Shown here piece after piece: positions 1-5,345 of a DNA stretch of 5,687 nt. This stretch comes from Candidatus Competibacteraceae bacterium (lineage in GTDB: Bacteria > Pseudomonadota > Gammaproteobacteria > Competibacterales > Competibacteraceae). Both the position numbers and the translations under genes were made by a program. The notes beneath the pieces are model-generated. The model searched no databases and was not told where the DNA came from. It was given only the letters and a program-made list of their open reading frames with translations. The stretch lies in the NCBI GenBank assembly GCA_020445005.1, contig JAGRHM010000550.1, positions 1 through 5,687 of the forward strand, in the 5' to 3' direction. Each line of letters starts with the position of its first letter. Position 1 is the first letter of the stretch.

Positions 1-186
1 AAGGGCCTCGGGGTGAAATTCCTCGGGGCTACTTACCCTTAAAAGATGGTGCTTAAAAGGGCTTTCCTAGGAAATAATTTTCAAACTGAGGTGCTACCTA
101 CTGCTAAAGACGATGTCTTACCTCCTGTGAATTAACTTCTACTCAATCAGGAAGTCCGCCCATTACCCAGGAATACCGGCGTCTTT
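1..186. other. Upstream stretch without a convincing gene
   Basis: No well-supported gene is visible. Two plus-strand readings are open at the left edge. Frame 1 gives a 13-residue tail (KGLGVKFLGATYP) ending at TAA 40-42, and frame 3 gives a 17-residue tail ending at TAA 54-56. Either could be the C-terminus of a gene that starts outside the window. In the same frame as the first tail, ATG 46-48 opens a 29-codon ORF to TAA 133-135 whose end (VLPTAKDDVLPPVN) has a protein-like look but no good ribosome binding site. It could be the continuation of the upstream gene beyond a nonsense mutation, or chance. The promoter of the next gene should lie here, but I could not pick a convincing -35/-10 pair. 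Confidence 0.25.
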
Positions 187-191
187 TTGCC

Positions 192-198
192 AAAGGAG
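192..198 (+). promoter_or_regulatory. Ribosome binding site deciding the GTG start at 205
   Basis: AAAGGAG lies 6 nt before GTG 205-207. This is a near-consensus Shine-Dalgarno with normal spacing. It argues against the TTG at 187, which would put the site inside the coding sequence. Confidence 0.75.
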
Positions 199-204
199 TT
201 CTCC

Positions 205-774
205 GTGTCGCGACCAAAAATGCTGATCTTACGGGGTAATTCGGCCCCGGCGGGATCATACCCCGATGAACAAGGTAAAAAGATCGCCTGGCCGGTAGGC
301 GCACTCCATGTGTCGGCAGCCAGCGAATATGCAAGGCGTAGAGGCTACGAGGCCATTGTCCTGGATGTCGCCGGCCAGCCACAAAGCCAGCAGAGCCCAC
401 AAGCCAAAGCCGCTCTGAAAAAGTTCTTTGAAGACCCGGCGGTTTGCGCGTTCTATGGCTTTTCGGGCGGTGGCTACAATTTACGGCATATCCTGGATCG
501 ATTGGCCTCGCACGATCCTGATGCCTTACACCGCATTGATTTGATTGTCGTGCTAGGTGCGCCGTTACAGCCAAAGAGAGCGTACGAGGCGTCTCACTAC
601 AACCCGATAGCAAAGAAGAAAGTCCACCCTATCCAGTGGAAGGATGCCCAATGGGAGGTAGTCTACGGGGCTGATCCGCCCCCCAAATGGGCCTTACCCA
701 AAGGTGTGCCAGAAGGTACCGGTAAGCATATGTTCGGACCAGAATGGCTCCTTGCCGGAATGCCGACTAGTTGA
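205..774 (+). CDS. Small alpha/beta-hydrolase-like protein
   Basis: The 189-residue product starts at GTG 205, chosen for the AAAGGAG site upstream, and ends at TGA 772-774. It begins with a beta-strand-like MLILRGN, followed by a segment rich in Gly and Trp. It then shows a second strand (YEAIVLDV, about residues 48-55) and GFSGGGYN at 85-92. This last motif matches the GxSxG nucleophile elbow of alpha/beta hydrolases, with Ser87 as the likely nucleophile. A strand at 111-118 (IDLIVVLG) follows. His175, in GKHMFGPEWL near the C-terminus, is a candidate catalytic His, and Asp106 or Asp112 could be the acid. There is no signal peptide or membrane segment, so a cytoplasmic enzyme is likely. It is short for a complete alpha/beta hydrolase (usually 220-300 residues), so the cap is probably minimal. 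The substrate is unknown. It stands alone, converging on the truncated nuclease gene downstream. Confidence 0.6.
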   Translation: MSRPKMLILRGNSAPAGSYPDEQGKKIAWPVGALHVSAASEYARRRGYEAIVLDVAGQPQSQQSPQAKAALKKFFEDPAVCAFYGFSGGGYNLRHILDRLASHDPDALHRIDLIVVLGAPLQPKRAYEASHYNPIAKKKVHPIQWKDAQWEVVYGADPPPKWALPKGVPEGTGKHMFGPEWLLAGMPTS

Positions 775-796
775 TGAATAAGGATAAAACAAGTCA

Positions 797-845
797 TAAT
801 AAGTTTATATTAACGTTATTAAAACGTTAATATAATATCTTATTA
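797..845. terminator. AT-rich hairpin between convergent genes (terminator-like palindrome)
   Basis: A perfect 13-bp stem, TTATATTAACGTT at 805-817 and its complement at 823-835, surrounds a 5-nt loop (ATTAA). After a small asymmetric internal loop, a further 7 bp pair (TAATAAG 797-803 with CTTATTA 839-845). The hairpin lies between convergent genes, where a bidirectional terminator would be expected, but the stem is very AT-rich and no clean T-tract follows. AAGTCATAA occurs at both 791-799 and 846-854, flanking the palindrome as a direct repeat, so it could instead be a tiny inserted palindromic element. Confidence 0.5.
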
Positions 846-884
846 AAGTCATAAACGAATATAATCTCTACGCTAAAGCCGACC

Positions 885-1292
885 CTACCGCTTCTTGCGT
901 GACGGCTTTGGCTTGACCTTCTCCACAGCCTCCAGCTCCTCCCGTGGATCTGTCATCTGCCCTAACTCGGCTTGAACCTCCTCCAAGGTGGGAAAGTTGG
1001 CCTCAAGCTCCTTGGGTAAGGTCCCGGCCAATTCGTAGCGCGTGATACCAATCGGTTTATTCAGATCCCGTAAGGCATATTCCGCCACGATGTTATTTCG
1101 GTCTCGGCATAGAATCAGCCCGATAGAGGGGCCATCTTCTTTCATCTTGACGAGATCGTCCAAGGCGCTGAGATAGAAATTAAGCTTACCGGTGTATTCT
1201 GGCTTAAAATGACCATTTTTAAGCTCAATGACCACATAGCAATGCAGTCGAAGATGGTAAAAAAGCAAATCGATATAAAAATCCTCTCCACG
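885..1292 (-). pseudogene. 5'-truncated YhcG-family (DUF1016) PD-(D/E)XK nuclease
   Basis: Reading right to left, the frame is homologous-looking from about 1292 to TAG at 887-885, giving 135 residues. It begins RGEDFYIDLLFYH and continues YVVIELK, then NFYLSALDDL, GLILCRDRNN and VAEYALRDLNKPIG. These are signature stretches of the C-terminal nuclease domain of YhcG-type proteins. The Asp of FYIDLL and the E-x-K of IELK are the metal-binding and catalytic residues expected of a PD-(D/E)XK fold, so the core is preserved. Complete family members are roughly 340-380 residues with an N-terminal DUF1016 domain; that half is missing. Upstream in frame the sequence passes into the adjacent inverted-repeat element and meets a stop at 1331-1329. 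No ATG precedes the domain; TTG 1268 would remove the catalytic Asp region. The Lys/Glu-rich C-terminus looks natural. A non-functional remnant is most likely. Confidence 0.8.
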
Positions 1293-1336
1293 GGGTTGTA
1301 AGCCCCAATCCGATAAAATTCCGTCAGCTTAAATCT
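1292..1336 (+). repeat. Left terminal inverted repeat
   Basis: This 45-bp end pairs with 1608-1652 read on the other strand. Mismatches fall at repeat positions 15, 18, 31 and 38-40, and five of the six are transitions. The outer 14 bp (GGGGTTGTAAGCCC) are identical. The outermost 15 bases can fold on themselves (GGGGTT with AGCCCC, one G-T pair). Confidence 0.75.
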
Positions 1337-1605
1337 AGCCCTGCCACGATCCTATCCAGGTACTGACGCGGAGGTAGGGGCGAGCGACTTTCATGGAAGA
1401 TGGCCAAGAGAGGTATACGTCACTTATCCATCCTAGCTCACCTAGCCAACAATGACTAGCAGGGATGTTATTGAGCCTATAGCGACTGGGCTATTCAATT
1501 TGGCTATCGGGCGAGCACTATGGGGCTTTCGCGGTGACTTCAAGAGTGTCTCAGTATTGCGCCATTGGCCTGAACGCGGTTTTCCGTTCCACTGGATCTC
1601 CAGCC

Positions 1606-1968
1606 TCAGATTCGGGCTGACAGAATTTTATCGGGTTTGGGCTTACAACCCCAATCAGCGATTCGATCAGGGATTTCGTTAAAGAGTGACCCCAGGGGAG
1701 ATTGCTTGCCTCCCTCGATCGCTACCATTCCATCCAGCAGATTGCAGATCAGCCTTGCTTGAATGGCGACGGCACATCCAAGTAATCCAATTGGAACAGG
1801 ATACTTCACCAATATTGCAGCCCCCATCGCGGCGAAAAAGATACTGGCTACCGAGATCTGATTGGGTGAAATAGAGGTTTTCGCCAAAAACGAGGCCGCT
1901 TTTTGCGCCCACACGCTGGATCGTGTCGCGATCGGGCGCCGGTTGTTACCTGCATCGTTCATGGTCAT
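1606..1968 (-). pseudogene. 3'-truncated CDP-alcohol phosphatidyltransferase
   Basis: The 120-codon frame starts at ATG 1968-1966. Residues 1-105 look like the N-terminal half of a CDP-alcohol phosphatidyltransferase, an integral membrane enzyme class that joins a CDP-linked lipid to an alcohol in phospholipid synthesis. SPNQISVASIFFAAMGAAI (34-52) forms the first hydrophobic helix. NLLDGMVAIEGGKQSPLG and LFNEIPDRIAD (76-105) match the signature D-G-x2-A-x9-G-x3-D-x3-D, except that the first Asp of the second part is Asn97 and the usual Arg after Ala83 is Ile84. Such substitutions may be normal in this subfamily or may reflect decay. Homology stops at Asp105 (1654). The last 15 residues are translated inverted repeat, with the stop at 1608-1606. 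Members normally have about six membrane helices and 180-220 residues, so the rest is lost. It is probably inactive. Confidence 0.75.
1608..1652 (-). repeat. Right terminal inverted repeat
   Basis: This is the partner of the left repeat, reading inward from 1652 on the minus strand. It supplies the last codons and the TGA stop (1608-1606) of the truncated phosphatidyltransferase frame, so the repeat is read in frame as an artificial C-terminus. Confidence 0.75.
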
Positions 1969-1974
1969 GTCATG

Positions 1975-1979
1975 CCTCC
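1975..1979 (-). promoter_or_regulatory. Ribosome binding site for the phosphatidyltransferase remnant
   Basis: GGAGG on the minus strand lies 6 nt before ATG 1968. The nearer ATG at 1973 is only 1 nt away and meets a stop after two codons, so 1968 is the supported start. Confidence 0.65.
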
Positions 1980-2115
1980 AACGGGCTGCGGATGGTCATT
2001 TGCAGCGTTTCGCATCCGGCACATAACTATGCATGGTTTTCGCATACTGTCCAATGTTCTCCAGCCCACTGCTACATGTTAATTATGGTTAGATAATAAG
2101 CGCTTGCCGATAGTT

Positions 2116-2145
2116 TTGCAGCACCCTAAAAACCATGTATAAAAT
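2116..2145 (+). promoter_or_regulatory. Candidate sigma70-type promoter of the large exported-protein gene
   Basis: TTGCAG (2116-2121) stands 16 nt before TATAAA (2138-2143), or 18 nt before TAAAAT (2140-2145). The -10 is good and the -35 poor. Transcription would start near 2150-2153, just before or at the ATG of the leader ORF, leaving about a 45-nt leader to ATG 2199. Confidence 0.35.
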
Positions 2146-2154
2146 ACAGTTATT

Positions 2155-2202
2155 ATGGATTTCTCCATGATGATTTTAGCTTTGGAGAGGGTGCGACCAT
2201 GA
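2155..2202 (+). other. 15-codon leader ORF overlapping the start of the large gene
   Basis: ATG 2155 opens MDFSMMILALERVRP and ends at TGA 2200-2202, which overlaps the downstream ATG as ATGA. This is the usual geometry of translational coupling. The leader has no clear Shine-Dalgarno of its own, and internal ATGs at 2167 and 2170 are alternatives. It spans the ribosome binding site of the large gene. It may well be chance; the precise ATGA overlap is the only real evidence. Confidence 0.25.
2184..2190 (+). promoter_or_regulatory. Ribosome binding site of the large gene
   Basis: GGAGAGG lies 8 nt before ATG 2199, supporting that start. TGGAGA (2183-2188) can pair with TCTCCA (2162-2167), while TCCAT (2164-2168) can pair instead with ATGGA (2155-2159). 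Thus two mutually exclusive small hairpins are possible, one of which would cover the site. Confidence 0.65.
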
Positions 2203-5021
2203 AACGCGAGCGTGGGGTATTTCTGAGTCTAGCATTCTGGGTATTGATCGGGTGGGGAATGAACGCTACGTGGGCCGATGTGCCGCGCATCGTCAAATCC
2301 ATCCCTGCCGATGGTGCGGTTAACGTGTCAACGCAACTCGAACAGATCGTGATTCTGTTCGACCGCAACATGAAGATGAACAGCTACAGCGTGCTGCTGG
2401 TCGGGGATCAACCGTTTCCGCCGCTGCTACCGGATGACGAACCCTGGGAAACGCCTCTGCGTTTTGTGTTGAAGGTCAGAGACCTCAAGCCCAACATCCG
2501 CTACGCGATTCAGCTCAATGGTGAGACCAAAAAAGGCTTTCAGAGCGCCGAAGATCAGATACCGCTCCCGCCGACCGTGATCACGTTCACCACCGGCGAT
2601 GGAACGAGCGCAACCGGCCAGCCGTTCCTACCGACTCCCGCAAGTCCACCAGCAACGCAACCGGCAACCCAAACCGATCCGGTCAGCGGCGGGAGCGCCG
2701 GACAGCCTTTGGTACTGCACTTTGATCCGCCGCCATCCAATGTACCATCGGCTGGACCTTCATCTGGTGCGCCGGCGGACCGATCGTGGCCGGTATCGCC
2801 GCCAAGCGCCGCACCTGCTGGAGCGCCCGTCCCCGCGTGGAATATGGCTCCGGGTGGTGAACTGGCAACGGACCCCAATCAAATCCTGGAACGCATGGAA
2901 GCGACGCTGGCACGGTTGCGCAGTATCACCGCCACGATTGACTCCATCCTGAGCATGGGCGGACAGACAATGACGACTCAAGGACAATACATCTCCGATT
3001 TATCCCGCAACGCCTTCGCCATGCAGAGCGTGGCGCGGACCCCGCAAGGCGACATGCGTAGCCGGATGGTGTGCGATGGCCAGACCGTTTGGCAGGAAAC
3101 CGAGATGGGTGGGCAGCGCATGGTGCAGAAGGCGTCGCTGGCGCTGATGCAGCAGATGAACGGTGGGTCATCGCCCAATCCGATCATGGGCGCGCGGCAG
3201 TTGCGCCAGCAGTTTGATTTTCATCGAGCCAGCCGCGGAACGGCCCGCGATGGAACGGCGGTTCATGTGCTGGAGGGTTCCTACAAGCCGGCTTATCTCC
3301 AGCAGGTTCAGCAACAGTTACAGACGATGGAGGCGCAGAATCCACCAATGGCCGCGCAAATGCGCCAGCAGCTCAGCCTGATCAAGGCAATCCGTTTTCA
3401 GGTGGGTGTTCAAGACAGCTTGCCGCGCGCACAGGAAATGCTGGATGGTCAGGGGCAACCCGTGATGGGCATGTATCTATCCGCGCTCTCAGTCAATCAA
3501 CATGCGGCGTCTACGTTGTTCCAGTACACGCCGCCGCCGGGTGTGATGGTGATGGATATGGATCAGATAGGCAGCGGCGGACGGGCAGCGGTAGCTCCAC
3601 CCACCGCGCCGGCTGGGTTCCCGCCGCCGGGCCAAATTCAGGGGTCAGTGCCTGCGTCACTGGTGGGCACTTGGTTGACGCGGACACCGGAGTTGGAGAT
3701 TCTGGCAGTGCTCAATAGCGATGGTACGTTTACCCGCCAATTGCGCACCGCCGAGGGCAGTGATTTCAGTCAGGGGCGCTATCAGGTTTCGGGAGACACG
3801 TTGATGGTGTATCCCAATCAGGATGAGCCGGTACGGTTCCGTTACCGGTTAGTGGACGCCAATACTCTGGAGGTGGTGGATGAAAACGGTGAAGGCGTGC
3901 ATATGATCCGGCAGGGCGGAACAGGCGCCATGCCCCCCGCGCCACCGGCTTCCTCAGTGCCCCCTTCCTCAGTGGGCGAGGGACTGGAAGGGAAAGTTGC
4001 CGTGTCAGGTCGTCGGCCTACCGTCGTGTTTCAGCGACAGTGGGAGCGTAACGAGCGGGCGTTTTCGTTGCTGGTGCCGCAAGGCTGGCAAATGGAGGGT
4101 GGCATTTTCAACGTCAATCCTCTGCAAATGAACGGCCCTGGTAATTCTCAGGCCCCCAAGGGTGATCTGACCGTCCGCAGGGACACAACCGGCAGCGTGA
4201 TGTGTCGCTGGCTGCCGAACTGGAATTATGCTGATTTCAGTGTGGACCCACCGCCCGCCGCTGGTCTGTTTCCGGTGGGTTCGCAGTATCAGGGGATGCA
4301 GGTCAAGCCGATGCCGACCGCAGAAGGTTTTCTTCAGGAACTGTTTGCGACCTTGCATCCAGGCGCGACCGATATCCAGTTGGTCGCGCGGGATGACTTC
4401 CCCGAAATTCAACAGGCGTACCAGCAGTCGTTCCAGTCGGTCAACCAAATGTTGGCGGGGCTGGGTAAACGGCCAGCGCAATTCAATGTGTTGGGGTTGA
4501 CGGTGGACTACACCGAGAAGGGTATGCGTTACCGCGAGGGCCTGTTTACCATCCTTGTCGATATGCGCAGTGGTGCGTTCCTGTGGTACAACGACCTGAC
4601 TTATGTGGCCCGAGCGCCGGCGGTCGAAGCAGATGTGTGGCGGCCAGTGCTGGAAACCATCCGTAGTTCGGTGCGTTTCAATCCCGACTGGCTGCGGGCG
4701 GTGCGCCAGGCGATGGGCGAGCGGGCGCAAACCGCGCTAGAGACTCAGCGCTACATCAACAAGGTCGCCCAGGAAATCCAGGAAAACCGCACCCGCACCC
4801 AAACCGCGATCAATCATGAGAACTATCTGTTCCTCAGCGGCCAGGAGGAATTCGTCAATCCCTACACGCGGGAAGTCGAGCGCGACACCTCGTATTACAA
4901 GCATCACTGGGTCAATCCGAACGGTGATTATATCTACACCGATGAGGATGCTTTTAATCCCAATCAGGAGCGGACGCTAAATCAGGTCGAGTGGAAAACG
5001 ACGCCGGTCCAGCAGCGCTGA
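2199..5021 (+). CDS. Exported multidomain protein (Ig-like, LolA-like, lipocalin-like, conserved C-terminal module)
   Basis: The 940-residue product starts at ATG 2199 behind GGAGAGG. Residues 1-26 are a Sec signal peptide (MKRERG, hydrophobic core, ATWA cleavage site) with no lipobox Cys. Residues 28-133 resemble a bacterial Ig-like (Big_5/SbsA) domain: SIPADGAVNVS, ILFDRNMKM, LKPNIRYAIQLN, VITFTTG. Residues 134-226 are a Pro/Ala/Ser linker. About 227-453 resembles a LolA/outer-membrane lipoprotein-sorting fold (LARLRSITATI, FAMQSVARTPQGDMRSRM, closing FQYTPPPGVMVMDM), interrupted by a Gln-rich, possibly coiled segment (365-395). After a Pro-rich linker, 484-573 is a small lipocalin-like unit (LVGTWL, NSDGTF, GRYQVSGDTLMV, NTLEVVDENG). 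After another linker, 610-940 is a separate module (FSLLVPQGWQMEGGIFNVNP, RSSVRFNPDWL, helical 833-868) ending HHWVNPNGDYIYTDEDAFNP. A periplasmic or surface-associated role is inferred; ligand and partners are unknown. The reading frame is intact and its GC-rich codon use differs from the flanking remnants. Confidence 0.85.
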   Translation: MKRERGVFLSLAFWVLIGWGMNATWADVPRIVKSIPADGAVNVSTQLEQIVILFDRNMKMNSYSVLLVGDQPFPPLLPDDEPWETPLRFVLKVRDLKPNIRYAIQLNGETKKGFQSAEDQIPLPPTVITFTTGDGTSATGQPFLPTPASPPATQPATQTDPVSGGSAGQPLVLHFDPPPSNVPSAGPSSGAPADRSWPVSPPSAAPAGAPVPAWNMAPGGELATDPNQILERMEATLARLRSITATIDSILSMGGQTMTTQGQYISDLSRNAFAMQSVARTPQGDMRSRMVCDGQTVWQETEMGGQRMVQKASLALMQQMNGGSSPNPIMGARQLRQQFDFHRASRGTARDGTAVHVLEGSYKPAYLQQVQQQLQTMEAQNPPMAAQMRQQLSLIKAIRFQVGVQDSLPRAQEMLDGQGQPVMGMYLSALSVNQHAASTLFQYTPPPGVMVMDMDQIGSGGRAAVAPPTAPAGFPPPGQIQGSVPASLVGTWLTRTPELEILAVLNSDGTFTRQLRTAEGSDFSQGRYQVSGDTLMVYPNQDEPVRFRYRLVDANTLEVVDENGEGVHMIRQGGTGAMPPAPPASSVPPSSVGEGLEGKVAVSGRRPTVVFQRQWERNERAFSLLVPQGWQMEGGIFNVNPLQMNGPGNSQAPKGDLTVRRDTTGSVMCRWLPNWNYADFSVDPPPAAGLFPVGSQYQGMQVKPMPTAEGFLQELFATLHPGATDIQLVARDDFPEIQQAYQQSFQSVNQMLAGLGKRPAQFNVLGLTVDYTEKGMRYREGLFTILVDMRSGAFLWYNDLTYVARAPAVEADVWRPVLETIRSSVRFNPDWLRAVRQAMGERAQTALETQRYINKVAQEIQENRTRTQTAINHENYLFLSGQEEFVNPYTREVERDTSYYKHHWVNPNGDYIYTDEDAFNPNQERTLNQVEWKTTPVQQR

Positions 5022-5138
5022 TGCGGGCGACGAGGTGACCTGTAGCGGGATTGCGGAGACCACCGTCCCAGCGTTCGAGTAGGCTTTCCGTTCAAGCCCA
5101 GCACTACAGATAGCGATGCTTTTGGAGTTGGGCAAGAC
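5022..5138. other. Spacer downstream of the large gene
   Basis: No gene or strong terminator is visible. A weak foldback (GGGA 5048-5051 with TCCC near 5070) has no T-tract. Minus-strand reading continues from the TPR fragment but no longer resembles the repeat. Confidence 0.3.
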
Positions 5139-5345
5139 TTCGATGATTGCGAGAGCCTCACGGTAGTGGGCTTTCACCTCGTCGAACTGACCTGACTCGT
5201 GCAGCACTGTGGCGAGGTCGTTCAGACCGGTAGCCACAGTCGGGCTCTTGGGCGACACAGGCTTGCCAAAAATCGAGCACTTCACGTAAGACGGACACTG
5301 CCGCAGGGTAATTCTTGGTTAGCCCATAAGATAAACTAATACAGA
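5139..5345 (-). pseudogene. Frameshifted fragment of a tetratricopeptide-repeat protein
   Basis: Read on the minus strand, about 5244-5139 encodes SPTVATGLNDLATV then LHESGQFDEVKAHYREALAIIE. This is a close match to a TPR_12-type repeat (paired helices with LNxLAxxxxxxGxxxEAxxxxxxALxI). The preceding part, about 5345-5265, encodes a similar helix pair in a different frame: ISLSYGLTKNYPAAV then SVLREVLDFWQA. Joining the two needs a one-base-class frameshift near 5240-5270. After about 5139 the frame stays open but has lost repeat character. There is no start codon or ribosome binding site, and the 5' side runs into the oppositely oriented gene at 5346. TPR proteins of this kind are protein-interaction scaffolds, often fused to CHAT or other effector domains, but nothing of such a partner remains here. 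Confidence 0.6.

Larger units (their letters stand above)
1292..1652. mobile_element. 361-bp inverted-repeat element, MITE-like or deleted IS remnant
   Basis: The two ends are 45-bp inverted repeats (1292-1336 and 1608-1652) with 39 matches. Both begin GGGGTTGTAAGCCC at the outer edge. The interior has no recognisable transposase. The largest open frame (76 codons, 1452-1682) runs through the right repeat into the neighbouring gene and resembles no transposase I know. Recognisable homology of the left gene (YhcG nuclease) and of the right gene (CDP-alcohol phosphatidyltransferase) stops exactly at the outer edges, which supports these boundaries independently. No target-site duplication is visible (left flank CTCCAC, right flank AATCAG), suggesting that the two sides did not come from one insertion event. 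The IS family could not be assigned. Confidence 0.65.
1981..2198. promoter_or_regulatory. Divergent intergenic region
   Basis: This region separates the minus-strand phosphatidyltransferase remnant from the large plus-strand gene and must hold promoters for both. TTTCGCAT occurs twice at 2008-2015 and 2038-2045, exactly 30 bp apart, a spacing compatible with two sites on the same face of the helix. A candidate plus-strand promoter and a leader ORF are listed separately. No convincing minus-strand promoter was found. Confidence 0.4.

Noticed and set aside
187..204. TTG 187 as start of the hydrolase gene
   Set aside because: It would place the AAAGGAG site inside the coding region; GTG 205 has that site at proper distance.
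143..613. 156-codon minus-strand ORF opposite the hydrolase gene
   Set aside because: It overlaps the hydrolase on the other strand and is Arg/Pro-rich without recognisable motifs, while the sense frame has a ribosome binding site and a nucleophile elbow.
1266..1268. TTG 1268 as a real start of the nuclease remnant
   Set aside because: The frame upstream of it still matches the family (GEDFYID), so it is an internal codon, and starting there would drop the catalytic Asp.
1452..1682. 76-codon plus-strand ORF inside the element
   Set aside because: It crosses the right inverted repeat into the phosphatidyltransferase remnant, has no ribosome binding site, and resembles no transposase or other family I know.
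4005..4730. 241-codon minus-strand ORF antisense to the large gene
   Set aside because: Its His/Arg/Gln-rich composition is typical of an antisense shadow of a GC-rich gene, and the sense strand shows clear domains there.
5046..5075. Possible terminator after the large gene
   Set aside because: Only 4 bp plus 3 bp with a bulge can pair, and no T-tract follows.
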